Shown here: positions 1-10,150 of the stretch, one piece after another | How positions within the stretch are numbered: position 1 is the stretch's first letter | Layout of the letters: every line of letters begins with the position of its first letter | NCBI GenBank assembly: GCA_034440575.1 | Contig: JAOTOL010001647.1 | Coordinates: 2,354,001-2,418,000 of the forward strand | Direction of reading: 5' to 3' | DNA from: Imbricaverruca yamaguchii | Lineage: Eukaryota; Arthropoda; Thecostraca; Neoverrucidae | Length of the DNA stretch: 64,000 nucleotides | Notes under the pieces: model-generated | Database searches by the model: none | Seen by the model: the letters and a program-made list of their open reading frames with translations, nothing else | What the model was told of the DNA's origin: nothing | Made by a program: the position numbers and the translations under genes

Positions 1-310
1 GAACGCCCACCGGTGTGCCACACGGTAAGAACGCCCACCGGTGTGCCACACGGTGAGAGCGCCCACCAATGTGTCACGTGGTAAGAACGCCCACCGGTGT
101 GTCACACGGTGAGACGCCCACCGGTGTGGCCACCGGTGAGAGCGCCCACCGGTGTGTCACACGGTGGAACGCCCACCGGTGTGTCACGTGGTAAGAACGC
201 CCACCGGTGTGCCACACGGTGAGAGACGCCCACCGGTGTGTCACGTGGTAAGAACGCTCACCGGTGTGTCACGCGGTGAGAGCGCCCGGCGGTGTGTCAC
301 GTGGTGAGAG
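1..310. repeat. Minisatellite, ~28-bp unit, ~11 copies
   Basis: Head-to-tail units built on CCCACCGGTGTGYCACACGG with GT(A/G)AGA-type joins; it runs off the left edge. Each unit holds an imperfect inverted repeat, CACCGGTGT against ACACGGTG, with one bulged G. It lies inside the intron that follows the aristaless exon. No coding is inferred. Confidence 0.92.
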
Positions 311-1069
311 CGGGTGCAGGTGGTGCACCTCCCGTCTGACTCTGACCTACCCCTGCGGCTGATGTGCGCTCAGAACCACATGTGTGAAGCGAAGGGCTCT
401 GAAGGCCGCATTGTTCTGATTGTAGCCGAACCCAGGCGCGGGTTTGTTTCGATGAAGCGTGAATTAATTCCAGCAGAATGAATGGCATTGCAGGGCATGA
501 CTGCAGGAATGATGACGTTAATTATCTCGCCTGAAATACTTGACACCTTTCATAAGATGTGACCTCTGACATTACGAGGTCATCTGTGGGCTCGCTATGA
601 TCAAGACAAGAGAGCATTCATTTACGGATGATTTTGTGCACGAGATACATCAATAGGACTGATCATTTCAAGCGTCCACGTCCCACGTCCCATTATGTCC
701 TTCGCTGACCGCCTTGAACACTGCCCATTTATCCCACCATCTGACCTGGCCCAGTTCTCAGCTGTAACCTATGTGATGCATTGATCCGGTGCGGGATAGG
801 TAGGTGACCGTGAGCTATACTTATCAGACGTTGATTTGAGACCTCTAGACTGTCCGCTGCTTTAACGAGAGGCGTCCTGGGAGTCACGAAGTATGAAGGT
901 CGCTTCAGAACGTCGCTTCCCGTGCATGCTATATGTTAATGTCACATTTAGTGAAGTTATTGGCGTATGGCCTGTTCTCCGTAGCACCTAATGCTGCACA
1001 TTGGCCTGACCTGGCAATTTTCACCGCCAGTGGAAACAAAAAACATCCGCTGGGGTCACCACCGCTCAC
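311..1069 (-). other. Intron 1 sequence of the aristaless-like gene, no other feature
   Basis: Non-repetitive sequence downstream, on the minus strand, of the splice donor at 1069-1068 (GTGAGC on the minus strand). No second homeobox exon (the WFQNRR part) is visible, so the next exon lies beyond the left edge. I see no RNA gene or transposon here. Confidence 0.6.
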
Positions 1070-1473
1070 CTGGTAAACACGTCTGGGTAGTGTGTCCGGG
1101 AGAAGGCCTTCTCCAGCTCCTCCAGCTGGAAGCTCGTGAAGGTGGTGCGGTAGCGGCGTTGTTTCCGCTTGGGCGGGAACTCGGCGTCCATCTCGACGTC
1201 GCCGGCGCCGGTGGCGCCCTCGGCGCCCTCGGCGCTCGCCGCCGTCTCCTCCTCCTCGTCGCCCTCGCCCTCCACGTCGATCGGCCTGTCCTCGTCGCTG
1301 GCGGCCGACTCGCGCAGGTCGCCGCGCAGGTCGCCGCGCAGGTCACGCTCGGCGTCGGTCGCCTCGGCCGCCGGGGTCATGTCGGCGCGCACGCGCATCG
1401 GCTGCGACGCGTCCTTGGGCGGCGGCGATGCGTCGAGGGCCTGGGGCGCGGCCGGCCGCTCTGACACGCCCAT
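1070..1473 (-). CDS. al: Aristaless/Arx-type paired-like homeobox protein, first coding exon (partial)
   Basis: This exon encodes the N-terminus and first half of a paired-like homeodomain transcription factor, a nuclear DNA-binding protein that patterns appendages and head in insects. The 134 complete codons begin MGVSE, close to the MGISE start I recall for Drosophila Aristaless, which is why I chose the ATG at 1473. Residues 43-54 hold three DLR repeats encoded by a 12-bp tandem repeat. Residues 60-76 are acidic. The homeodomain starts at about residue 105 in [11 protein letters not shown] and runs through helix 1 ([10 protein letters not shown]) to THYPDVFTR. It shows core F8, L16 and F20 and minor-groove R5. 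The reading ends inside the Arg-31 codon at AG|GTGAGC, a good splice donor at the position where this family is interrupted. Helices 2 and 3 are therefore outside the window. Arx, Alx or another paired-like paralogue is the alternative, but the stretch before and through helix 1 favours al/Arx. Confidence 0.92.
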
Positions 1474-1680
1474 CGGGGAGCGGGGGGCCGGTCGGCTGGG
1501 TGGACGGCCGGCGAAGTCCGGACTGGCGGCAGTCCGCGCCGCCGAGTAATCTGCCGGAGAGCGCGGCGAGGTCAGGTCACCGTGCCGTCACGGAACCACA
1601 CACTGCGGAGGGAAGGGGCGTGGCGTTAGTGAGGCGATGTCGTGTGCCACGCAACGCGACGGGCTGCTAAGCTATGCACA
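1474..1680 (-). promoter_or_regulatory. CpG-rich upstream flank / probable 5' UTR and promoter of the aristaless-like gene
   Basis: The CpG-dense composition of the exon continues for about 100-200 bp upstream of the chosen ATG, then the base composition turns AT-rich after about 1,680. No convincing TATA box is visible, so a CpG-type promoter is inferred and not shown. The transcription start cannot be placed from sequence alone. Confidence 0.4.
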
Positions 1681-2190
1681 ACAATGTTGAGCAGTTGAAT
1701 TAATTTGGGAGGGCCATAAAATCTCCGAAACTAACGTGAAAAGCATAGTGCAACGTGCAATCAAAACAAGTGAAGATAAAGGAAACTACTGCTCACCAAA
1801 ATCGCACGGTTTTGCCATCAAATTCTGATTGGAAAAGGCTAAAGCTTTCATTTTGATGGAGCGACCCAGCATTTTAAGAGAGTCATGCTCTCCGCCTCCC
1901 ATACCATTCATTCATGGCACGGTTGGTAGTCATCTGGGCGCTGGTGGAGAGTGAGCCCGGTGAAGAAGTCACATGAGATCACATGAGGTCACATGAGATC
2001 GTATGAAATCACCTGAGCTCGCGCGAGATCACATGTACCACAGGTGTGCCGTAGACTGTGGCCGGGGTAGCCATGAAGTCAGGCTAGGTCAGGTCATTGG
2101 TTCTTGAGTATGTACGGCTCCAGCCCATTTGCACCGATTCGATTATGTGACGAAACATTGACCTGCATAACAGCATGCACCATGCGAAAG
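1681..2190. other. Upstream non-coding sequence; short 10-bp AGATCACATG repeat at ~1,972-2,036
   Basis: AT-rich non-coding DNA upstream of the homeobox exon. About six degenerate copies of a decamer related to GAGATCACAT lie at 1,972-2,036. Nothing else is recognised. Confidence 0.55.
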
Positions 2191-2456
2191 GAATACTGCA
2201 TCAGCTACTGTGATCGAGTCTAGCACTTGACCTCATTAATATGAAAAGGTCTTGACCATGTGCTTACCTGGTAACCACTGAGAAGTAATGCGAACAAGAT
2301 AATTTGACCAATATTTAAAAAAGGAATCCTGCATCAGCTACTGTGATCGAGTCTAGTACTTGACCTCATTAATATGAAAAGGTCTTGACCATGTGCTTAC
2401 CTGGTAACCACTGATAAGTGATGCGAACAAGATAATTTGACCAATATTTAAAAAAG
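2191..2456. repeat. Recent 133-bp tandem duplication (2 copies)
   Basis: The block starting GAATACTGCATCAGCTACTG at 2,191 recurs nearly identically from 2,324 (GGAATCCTGCATCAGC), through CCAATATTTAAAAAA. The two copies differ at only a few positions, so the duplication is young. The unit is not coding. Confidence 0.9.
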
Positions 2457-3465
2457 ACTGCTATGCAAGGTACCGCAAATAACGGGTGATACTTTGTATG
2501 CGCTAAGGGGTGAAACTGTCCCCATTCATTAATCTTCACCCCTTCCCCCAAAATCAGTGATTTTACTCCCCAAACTTAGACCGAAGCTTAATCATTGAGC
2601 CCATATAGGCGTCCTTCCAGAACGCTCTAGTTTATACTTCGCCCACTTCACGAACTGTTTTTCAGCCGATGGCGTCCCTCCGCAGAAAAATGACACCAAG
2701 ACCACCAATTTTCCCCCCCAATGAATTTCACAAAGTGACATCCATGCCGCAAAGTTAAGATAACCTGCAGTTAATGAAATAAGCTAAAACGGTGCTCGTA
2801 ATATGGTGATGTAAGACACCCATGCAGTCGTACACACGTACGCACGTGCAATCGTGCACTCGACTACATCAGCCGCTCGCACGTGTTGTCCCATTGTCGT
2901 CAGACCGTGGGAAAGACTCGCATTTCTCCTTTCTCTTTATGCCCGTTCACATAATCTAGTTTCCAGTTACAGGAAGATGAGTTTACAGTTCATTATTGAG
3001 ACATGTATCGTTCGTGGTGCATGCCGGCAATTATTTCCACCCACTCTTAAAGCAGACCACCCATTTGCTTTCACTCTGCTTTTGTTGAGCTGGATGAGGT
3101 GTGATGATGATGATGATGATGGTGGTATATTTCCATACAGTGGCCGAGGCCAAGGCAGCCTGCTATCTCTGGGAACCGCCATCCCGCCTTCATGGCAGTT
3201 GGGCGATAGAATCTCAGATAGCGTGCGGGAATGAGTAATTTACTTCTGATTTGAAAACAAATGGAGCAAATAGCGTGCAATGGCTTCATTCGGAACTATT
3301 AGTCAGCCTAATTGTCTTTCGGCAGCCTCACTGGTAACTGCTAATCAGGTAATGTATTACTTGAAGGTGTGATGTTGCTGCGCGCATATAAAACTTTTAT
3401 CATTAACCGAGATGCCGAGATCGTCATAAAGAACGGTTGCCAGCATTTAGTGACATCTCCACGGT
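2457..3465. other. No gene recognised; (GAT)n microsatellite at ~3,101-3,123
   Basis: Mixed-composition unique sequence. The only simple structure is a GAT/ATG trinucleotide run of about seven units, which in another frame gives a spurious His-rich reading. No RNA gene, exon with splice signals or transposon fragment was recognised. Confidence 0.5.
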
Positions 3466-3716
3466 TTATCGACTCACACCCTTGTCGACTCTCTCATCCT
3501 TATCTCGACTCTCACCCCTACCGATTCTCTCATCCTTATCTCGACTCTCACCATTGTCGACTCTCTCATCCTTATCTCGACTCTCACCATTGTCGACTCT
3601 CTCATCCTTATCTCGGATCTCACCCGACTCTCCCATCCCTCATATCGACTCTCATCCTTATCGGACTCTCCCATTCATAATTTCGACTTTCATCTTTATC
3701 GACTCTCACCCTTAGG
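3466..3716. repeat. Degenerate tandem repeat, ~18/36-bp unit (TATCGACTCTCAYCCTTA)
   Basis: CT-rich units of the type CGACTCTCTCATCCTTATCT alternate with CGACTCTCACC, giving about seven imperfect 36-bp periods. It is open in several frames only because the repeat lacks stop codons. Confidence 0.85.
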
Positions 3717-3723
3717 TGCCATT

Positions 3724-3819
3724 GCATACGCTTAGGGAGGGGGGACACTGGTCCCCTGAATAATTGAGTTGTCCTATCCAATCAGATCAAAGCTGAACCA
3801 TTAGCCTAAGGGCGTATGC
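3724..3819. mobile_element. Possible small MITE-like inverted-repeat element
   Basis: GCATACGCTTAGG at 3,724-3,736 is matched by the inverted CCTAAGGGCGTATGC at 3,805-3,819 (one 2-bp difference), enclosing about 70 bp. A further palindrome, GGGGACACTGGTCCCC, lies inside. No clear target duplication is seen. It could be a non-autonomous DNA element or simply a fortuitous hairpin. Confidence 0.35.
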
Positions 3820-4115
3820 TAGATAAAATGGCTTTCGAGGCAGCTTTGACCATCAAGAAGGTCATGGCCACCGTGCCCAATCAATTCATCGAAGACACTC
3901 ATGCTCTCACCGATATTTCGGGAAACGGCTGAGCCCCTGCTGGGTTTGCCGTCTGTCTGCAGACGGACAGCACTCCACCAAAAGAGGCTGGCCTGTGTGT
4001 TCTGCGACTTCACAGGAAGCCCACAGGAAGTGTCAGGCTTCGCAATGCCATACAACTGCCCAGTCGACGCTTGTAGCGGTTCAAATTCATCTGATTCAGT
4101 TCCACTCATGCAACC

Positions 4116-5347
4116 GAGCATCACCACCACCCTGACCAACGTCTGGGCATCGCCATCACCTGCCAACGGCATCACCACCACCCTGACCAACGTCTGAGCA
4201 TCACCGCCATCCTGACCAACGTCTGGGCATCACCACCCCTGACCAACGTCTGAGCATCACCACCACCCGGACCAACGTCTGGGCATCACCACCACCCCTG
4301 ACTAACGTCTGAGCATCACCACCACCCTGACCAACGTCTGGGCATCACCACCCCTGACCAACGTCTGAGCATCGCCATCACCCTGACCAACGTCTGAGCA
4401 TCACCACCACCCTGACCAACGTCTGGGCATCACAACCACCCTGGCCAACGTCTGAGCATCACCACCACCCCGGACCAACGTCTGAGCATCGCCATCACCC
4501 TGACCAACGTCTGAGCATCACCACCACCCTGACCAACGTCTGAGCATCACCATCACCCTGACCAACGTCTGAGCATCACCACCACCCTGACCAACGTCTG
4601 AGCATCGCCATCACCCTGACCAACGTCTGAGCATCACCACCACCCTGACCAACGTCTGAGCATCACCACCACCCTGACCAACGTCTGAGCATCATCACCA
4701 CCCTGACCAACGTCTGAGCATCACCACCACCCGGACCAACGTCTGAGCATCATCACCACCCGGACCAACGTCTGAGCATCACCACCACCCGGACCAACGT
4801 CTGAGCATCACCACCACCCTGACCAACGTCTGAGCATCACCACCACCCGGACCAACGTCTGAGCATCACCACCACCCTGACCAACGTCTGAGCATCACCA
4901 CCACCCGGACCAACGTCTGAGCATCACCACCACCCTGACCAATCCCCACCCGACCAACGTCTGAGTATCACCACCACCCTGACCAACGTCTGAGCATCAC
5001 CACCACCCTGACCAACGTCTGAGCATCACCACCACCCTGACCAACGTCTGAGCATCACCACCACCCTGACCAACGTCTGAGCATCACCACCACCCTGACC
5101 AACGTCTGGGCATCACCACCCCTGACCAACGTCTGAGCATCGCCATCACCCTGACCAACGTCTGAGCATCGCCACCACCCGGACCAATGTCTGAGCATCA
5201 TCACCACCCCTGACTAACGTCTGAGCATTACCACCACCCGGACCAACGTCTGAGCATCATCACCACCCGGACCAACGTCTGAGCATCACCACCACCCTGA
5301 CCAACGTCTGAGCATCACCACCACCCGGACCAACGTCTGAGCATCAC
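4116..5347. repeat. Large minisatellite, 29-bp unit, ~42 copies
   Basis: Units run CATCACCACCACCCTGACCA followed by ACGTCTGAG. Common variants are ACCCGGACC for ACCCTGACC and GCCATC for ACCACC. Unit length wobbles between 27 and 30 bp by loss of CAC triplets. One strand is strongly C-rich (strand asymmetry). No intervening spacers are present. Confidence 0.95.
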
Positions 5348-5640
5348 TACTATTGTGAAAAGCAGCCAGGTATCACCACCTGTGTAACAGGTGACTGGGT
5401 GCCGTCAATATTTTCACAGACAGCTGACCATCATCACTGGTTTGGAAAACATCTGTCGTCGGCGCGTGACAGCCCTCTAAACAGCTTAGTGTCGCCATCA
5501 GCCGGGCAATGCTCTAAAACAATTACAACAATTACAACAATTGCGTTTTCTCCTGGCGGAACCGATGGTTTTATTTCCCAGGCGCCGCTAGCGGCGAATG
5601 GCTTCCGGCCGGTCGAGCCGTCAGCAGGTTATAAGAGTGG
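5348..5640. other. Unique sequence between repeats, nothing recognised
   Basis: Short non-repetitive stretch between a minisatellite and a CpG-rich block. It holds a small ACAATT tandem at 5,518-5,542. The reading frame running through it continues into GGC repeats and shows no domain. Confidence 0.5.
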
Positions 5641-6080
5641 GGAGGGGGTGGCAACATGGCGGCTTCATGAGCTGGCAGCGGGCCGCCGCGCCGCCGCCGC
5701 CACCTGTGGCGGTGTCAGCCGCCAGCCGTGCGACCTCGCCGCATCAACAGCCCGAACGGCTCGCGCCGGGGTGTCGCGGGGCGGAGCTTGCGCCAGTCAT
5801 CCCGCGATTGGCGAGGTTGGCGCGAGCTGGCGCGCCTCTGTCGTCAACACGGGCGGCGGCGGCGACGGCGGCGGCGGCGGCGGCGACGGCGGCGGCGGCG
5901 GCGGCGGCGCGACGACAGGTGGGCGCGCCGCCGATCACCGCTCGAAGGGCGCGGGCGGCGGCGACGATATCATCAGCGGCGGCGGCGGCGGCGGCGGCGG
6001 CCGTGCGCGCGACGCCGCCGCCGCCGCTCTGAAGTGGCCCGTATCGCCGCCATCGCAGGCGGCACCGGCCGCAATTTGTA
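5641..6080. repeat. CpG-rich block with (GGC)n tracts at ~5,850-5,912 and ~5,976-6,030
   Basis: Two GGC/GCC trinucleotide tracts with interruptions sit in very CpG-dense DNA. Frames give poly-Ala, poly-Arg or poly-Gly on either strand, so none is convincing as protein. Such tracts often mark a CpG island or an unstable trinucleotide site. Confidence 0.8.
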
Positions 6081-6195
6081 CTGTTTACAAATACGCCGTA
6101 TCGCGTGTCGGCTCCACCCGCGCTATCTGTCGTCAGCGCACGAGACGCGACGGCACACTCACGCGCCGGCGGCCGCTGGGCCGGCGTGTGCCCTC

Positions 6196-6352
6196 ACCGC
6201 GCCGACGTCGACTCCCCGAGGCGGTCAGCCCGCCGACGTCGACTCCCCGAGGCGGTCAGCCCACCGACGTCGACTCCCCGAGGCGGTCAGCCCGCCGACG
6301 TCAACTCCCCGAGGCGGTCAGCCCACCGACGCCGACTCCCCGAGGCGGTGGT
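6196..6352. repeat. Minisatellite, 31-bp unit, 5 copies
   Basis: Units of GACGTCGACTCCCCGAGGCG followed by GTCAGCCCGCC, with period 31 measured between successive ACTCCCCGAG words (6,211, 6,242, 6,273). Each unit contains the palindrome GTCGAC. Confidence 0.9.
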
Positions 6353-6936
6353 CGAGCACGGGTTGCCCCGGATGGTGTCGGCCTGTCGGCGACACGGGCT
6401 GCAGGCTCGGCCGCGCCGTCTGCCGCGCCGCGCCGCCGATGACGCGATATCATCGGCCACTAAATTCGCCGATCGGCTGCCTAGTCTGGGCGCGTGCACC
6501 CATTGTCCTGCCAGCGGCGTCCCTCGCGTCACCCGCCGGCCGCCGCGCGCCGGCCACTACAAAGCTGCCGTGCAGGCGTTCGCACTTTAAAAGTTCACCC
6601 CTTATCACCTGGTCGGGCAAATCTGTATTCGGTCGCAACGTAAATTTCGCCTGTCAATCTGCGGGCGGCGACAGGCAGGTTTGTCGGGCGGCCACTTTGT
6701 CAAAACTCGCCGCGCCCGCCTGCATTCTAAGGAGGCGACGGCCGGCCAGCGAGATCGTATCGCGGTCATGTGAGAAAACAGCGCGTCAGTCGACGTGATC
6801 CATCGGCGCGGCGCCGCGGCACGGTGACGCGTGACGCGGTGACGCGTGACGCGGTGACGCGCCGACTGCGGCGGCCGCGTGGTGGCGGCTCGCCGGCGCG
6901 CGCTTCTGGCGGCGGGCGGCGCGTCAGAGGCACGAC
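6353..6936. other. CpG-rich unique sequence; 15-bp GTGACGCG repeat at ~6,820-6,862
   Basis: GC-rich, mostly non-repetitive sequence. At 6,820-6,862 GGTGACGCGTGACGC occurs nearly three times. Around 6,430-6,660 a more AT-containing stretch (GATATCATCGGCC, TTTAAAAGTTCACC) is unique and could be regulatory, without specific evidence. Confidence 0.45.
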
Positions 6937-7345
6937 ACGCTCGCGTCACACCTGGAGCGGTGACGCTCGCGTCACACCTGGAGCGGTGACGCTCGCGTCA
7001 CACCTGGAGCGGTGACGCTCGCGTCACACCTGGAGCGGTGACGCTCGCGTCACACCTGGAGCGGTGGCGCTCGCGTCACACCTGGAGCGGTGACGCTTGC
7101 GTCACACCTGGAGCGGTGACGCTCGCGTCACATCTGGAGCGGTGACGCTCGCGTCACACCTGGAGCGGTGACGCTCGTGTCACACCTGGAGCGGTGACGC
7201 TCGCGTCACATCTGGAGCGGTGACGCTCGCGTCACACCTGGAGCGGTGACGCTCGCGTCACACCTGGAGCGGTAACGCTCGCGTCACACCTGGAGCGGTG
7301 GCGCTCGCGTCACACCTGGGCGGTGACGCCCGGCACACCTGGGCG
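6937..7345. repeat. Minisatellite, 26-bp unit, ~15 copies, each with a perfect 6-bp hairpin
   Basis: Units contain GTGACGCTCGCGTCAC followed by ACCTGGAGCG. GTGACG and CGTCAC are perfect inverted repeats around a CTCG loop in most units. Copies are nearly identical except for scattered C/T changes at CpG sites (GCTTGC, GCTCGT, ACATCT), as expected of methylated CpG decay. Confidence 0.95.
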
Positions 7346-7424
7346 GTGGTGGCGGCCGTGGCGTCGCCCGCCTCGTGCTCCAGTGCGCACGGCCCGAGCA
7401 CGCCGACTCGCGGCGGAATCCGCA

Positions 7425-7936
7425 CGACCGTAGCACGGCCGGAAACACGGCCCGGAACACGGCCAGCGAACACGGCGGCCGGCGGAACACGGCCGGGAAC
7501 CAGCCGGAACACGGCCGGAACACGGCCGGAACACGGCCGAAACGGCCGGAACACGGCCGGGACACGGCCGGGAACACGGCCCGGAACACGGCCCGGAACA
7601 CGGCCGGGAACACGGCCGGGAACACGGCCCGGAACACGGCCCGGAACACGGCCGGGAACACGGCCGGAACACAGCCAGGAACACGGCCGGGAACACGGCC
7701 GGAACACGGCCCGGAACACGGCCGTAGCACGGCCCGGAGCACGGCCGTAGCACGGCCCGGAACACGGCCCGGAACACAGCCAGGAACACGGCCGGAACAC
7801 GGCCGGGAACACGGCCAGGAACACGGCCCGGAACACGGCCCGGAACACAGCCAGGAACACGGCCGGAACACGGCCGGGAACACGGCCAGGAACACAGCCA
7901 GGAACACGGCCGGGAACACGGACAGGAACACGGCGC
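7425..7936. repeat. Minisatellite, 11-12-bp unit (GGAACACGGCC), >40 copies
   Basis: Short units GGAACACGGCC and GGGAACACGGCC are interspersed with variants AGGAACACAGCC and GTAGCACGGCC. Variant units recur in blocks, indicating local block duplication. Frames on both strands remain open only because of repeat periodicity. Confidence 0.95.
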
Positions 7937-7975
7937 GCCGGTGGCCACACACTACCACCCTTCCCCACCGCCAGG

Positions 7976-8215
7976 CTCAGGGGGTAGAACTACACTGTCC
8001 ACCATTCTCCACCGCCAGGCCCGCAGGTAGAACTACACTGTCCACCATTCTCCACCGCCAGGCCCGCAGGTAGAACTACACTGTCCACCATTTCCCACTG
8101 CCAGGCCCTCGGGTGGAACTACACTGTCCACCATTCTCCACCGCCAGGCCCGCAGGTAGAACTACACTGTCCACCATTTCCCACTGCCAGGCCCTCGGGT
8201 GGAACCGCACCGTCC
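7976..8215. repeat. Minisatellite, 43-bp unit, ~5.5 copies
   Basis: GGTAGAACTACACTGTCCAC starts at 7,983, 8,026 and 8,069 and continues at the same spacing. Two unit types alternate (ATTCTCCACCGCCAGGCCCG and ATTTCCCACTGCCAGGCCCT), which suggests duplication in blocks. Confidence 0.93.
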
Positions 8216-8510
8216 GCTGTCCCGCACTCGCTCGGACTCTTGTGCCCAGTGATGCTGTGAGGCGAGACGAGCTCGGCGCTGCGCGGCGCTTTATCGGCGA
8301 TAAACTGGTGCGGCCACGGCCGCAGACGACACCGCCTGCGTGGTCAGCGTGCCACCACGTCACCGGCCGGTCTTCATTTGTGACTTCAGCGGACATGGGT
8401 CTGCCGAGCACGCGGCGGTCCAGCCACAGATCCACTGTGGACTGCCCCCGACCGTCGGTGTGGTGTGGACTGGCCCGGCCGACCGGTGTCGTGTGGAATG
8501 CCACAAGCAC
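8216..8510. other. Unique GC-rich spacer, nothing recognised
   Basis: Non-repetitive sequence between two minisatellites. There are no splice-flanked coding exon signals and no RNA motif. Confidence 0.45.
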
Positions 8511-8514
8511 TCTG

Positions 8515-8775
8515 TGATGGATGGAATGGCCAGAGTAAATAGTGACGGGCGGAATGGTTCGGGAAATTGGTGGCGGGTGGAATGGTCCGGGTTTTTGGCG
8601 ACGGGTGGAATGGTCCGGGTAATTGGTGACGGGTGGAATGGTCCGGATATTTGGTGACGGTGGAATGATCCGGGACTTTAGTGCTGGATGGAATGTCCCG
8701 GGTGAATAGTGACGGGTGGAATGGTCCTGGTAATTCGTGACGGGTGGAATAGTCCGGACAATCGGTAAGGTGGTT
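8515..8775. repeat. Degenerate minisatellite, ~28-bp unit, ~9 copies
   Basis: Units of the type GTGACGGGTGGAATGGTCCG followed by GGTAATTG, increasingly diverged at both ends. A CTGTCT hexamer run follows at about 8,793-8,812. Confidence 0.88.
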
Positions 8776-9189
8776 GAAATGGCCCAGAGTGTCTGTCTCT
8801 GTCTCTGTCTGTGGTGCAGAATGCTTGCAATTGCCTATTGGATGTTAAAAGACCACGAGAAAGGCACTGCGCACACCATAAATCGAGATTACCGTGTTTG
8901 AAATGACCGGGTAGACAGTCAGGGTTGTGTTCTCATGCGCTACATATGAAGCAACAGTCAGCTGGATGGTCGGAAGTTGGCTATTTTGATGAATCATGTT
9001 AGACACAGATGATACGAAGGCATCACACCTGCTGTCTGCATGCACGCTAACATATAACATATAGCCCTGGCGGCAGCAGCAGAGACCGACCATAAAGGCC
9101 AACAGCCCTGAGGGTAGCAGAAGGGACCATACAGCCCGACAGCGCTAACAGCAGCAGGTTCCATAAAACCCGTTTCTGGTCACTCGAGG
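8776..9189. other. No gene recognised
   Basis: Non-repetitive AT-rich sequence. The 85-codon minus-strand frame here shows no domain or splice context. Confidence 0.45.
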
Positions 9190-9400
9190 TCAGGGGCGAT
9201 AATTTCTGGAAATTACTGGGTGTGGGGTAAGGGGATACAATATATCAAGGCAATGGGCAAGCCCAAATGGATTGAGGGGGCACACTCCACAGGGTGCCAT
9301 GTTAAAAGCCGAAATTATTGGAGGATGGGAGCCACAAATCAAACATTCAGTGGGCACTTGCCGCCTCAGAAGTATATAAAAGAACACCCATACTCTAAAT
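9190..9400 (+). repeat. Dispersed repeat family copy (related copy at ~47,150-47,340)
   Basis: About 200 bp aligns with 47,150-47,340. Shared words include ATTTCTG(G/A)AAAT, CAATGGGC, TGGATTG, GGCACACTCC, AGGGT(G/C)CCA, AAATCA, GGGCACTT and AAGTATATA. Orientation is the same in both. Boundaries and class are unknown; no terminal repeats or tail were identified. Confidence 0.65.
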
Positions 9401-9761
9401 TTACCTTAATGACTGCACACAGTGTACAGCGCACCAGGAAATTCTGTCTCCATGTGCTGTGTGTCACAGCCTGTGTGCAAGGAAAAAACAACTATTTACG
9501 GTCTTTAGTGCCGATGCGGTATTCCCTAAGACTCGATGAACCCGGCACATGAAATATCACACATAGCCAAACTGGGCACCGGCGAACAAAACGGGCCAGC
9601 CACAAAAGGGTCCTGCGTGACGACTTTAGTGACGCCGAACCTGACCGAACAGACCGCGAATAGCGGTGTGCGTCCTGAATAGCTGGCTCGTGCATGCTGC
9701 ATCATGCTGGCCAACAAAACGCGGTCGAGGCATTAAATTGATTACCAATTGCCGAACTCAA
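9401..9761. other. No gene recognised
   Basis: Unique sequence between the dispersed repeat and a TA tract. No features were found on either strand. Confidence 0.4.
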
Positions 9762-9764
9762 TCG

Positions 9765-9765
<1 letters not shown>

Positions 9766-9847
<82 letters not shown>
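9766..9847. repeat. (TA)n microsatellite, ~82 bp
   Basis: Uninterrupted TA dinucleotides. The Ile-Tyr-rich frames crossing it are artefacts. Confidence 0.98.
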
Positions 9848-9852
<5 letters not shown>

Positions 9853-9944
9853 TGTATGCAGCCTGTAATGAATCGAGAATGCTGGTAAAGAGACGAGAGA
9901 GGAAGCATAGCAACCTGATTTCCCTCGCAGTATTTCGGGCCTGA

Positions 9945-10150
9945 CTCATGTTGTGATAGACACAGATGACGTCGTGGCAAACATGTGATATCGCAGCAAA
10001 CATGTGATGTCGTGACGTACAGGTGATGTGACACACAGGTGATGTCGTGACACACATGGGACCTCCTCAGTACTAGCCAACGTGCCGACTCTCCCATCTG
10101 TCCCACATGGGACTTCCTCGGGACTAACCAATGTGCCGACTCCCACCTGT
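9945..10150. repeat. Degenerate tandem repeat based on ACATGTGATGTCGTG
   Basis: Related words ACATGTGATATCGCAGCAA, ACATGTGATGTCGTGACG and ACACAGGTGATGTCGTGAC recur to 10,045. Two copies of a longer ACATGGGACNTCCTC unit follow at about 10,053 and 10,105. Confidence 0.7.

Noticed and set aside
991..1549. Plus-strand frames over the homeobox exon
   Set aside because: They are antisense shadows of the aristaless reading frame, which alone matches a known protein family.
3071..3289. His-tract protein
   Set aside because: The tract is the reverse translation of a GAT microsatellite; no other coding evidence exists.
4116..5347. CRISPR-like array
   Set aside because: The regular 29-bp units abut directly with no unique spacers, and the context is a eukaryotic genome without cas genes.
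5399..6798. Poly-Gly, poly-Ala and poly-Arg frames of 144-356 codons
   Set aside because: They come from GGC trinucleotide tracts in CpG-rich DNA; several frames and both strands are equally open.
9766..9847. Ile-Tyr repeat peptides (also 27,128 and 44,871)
   Set aside because: Translations of TA dinucleotide tracts.
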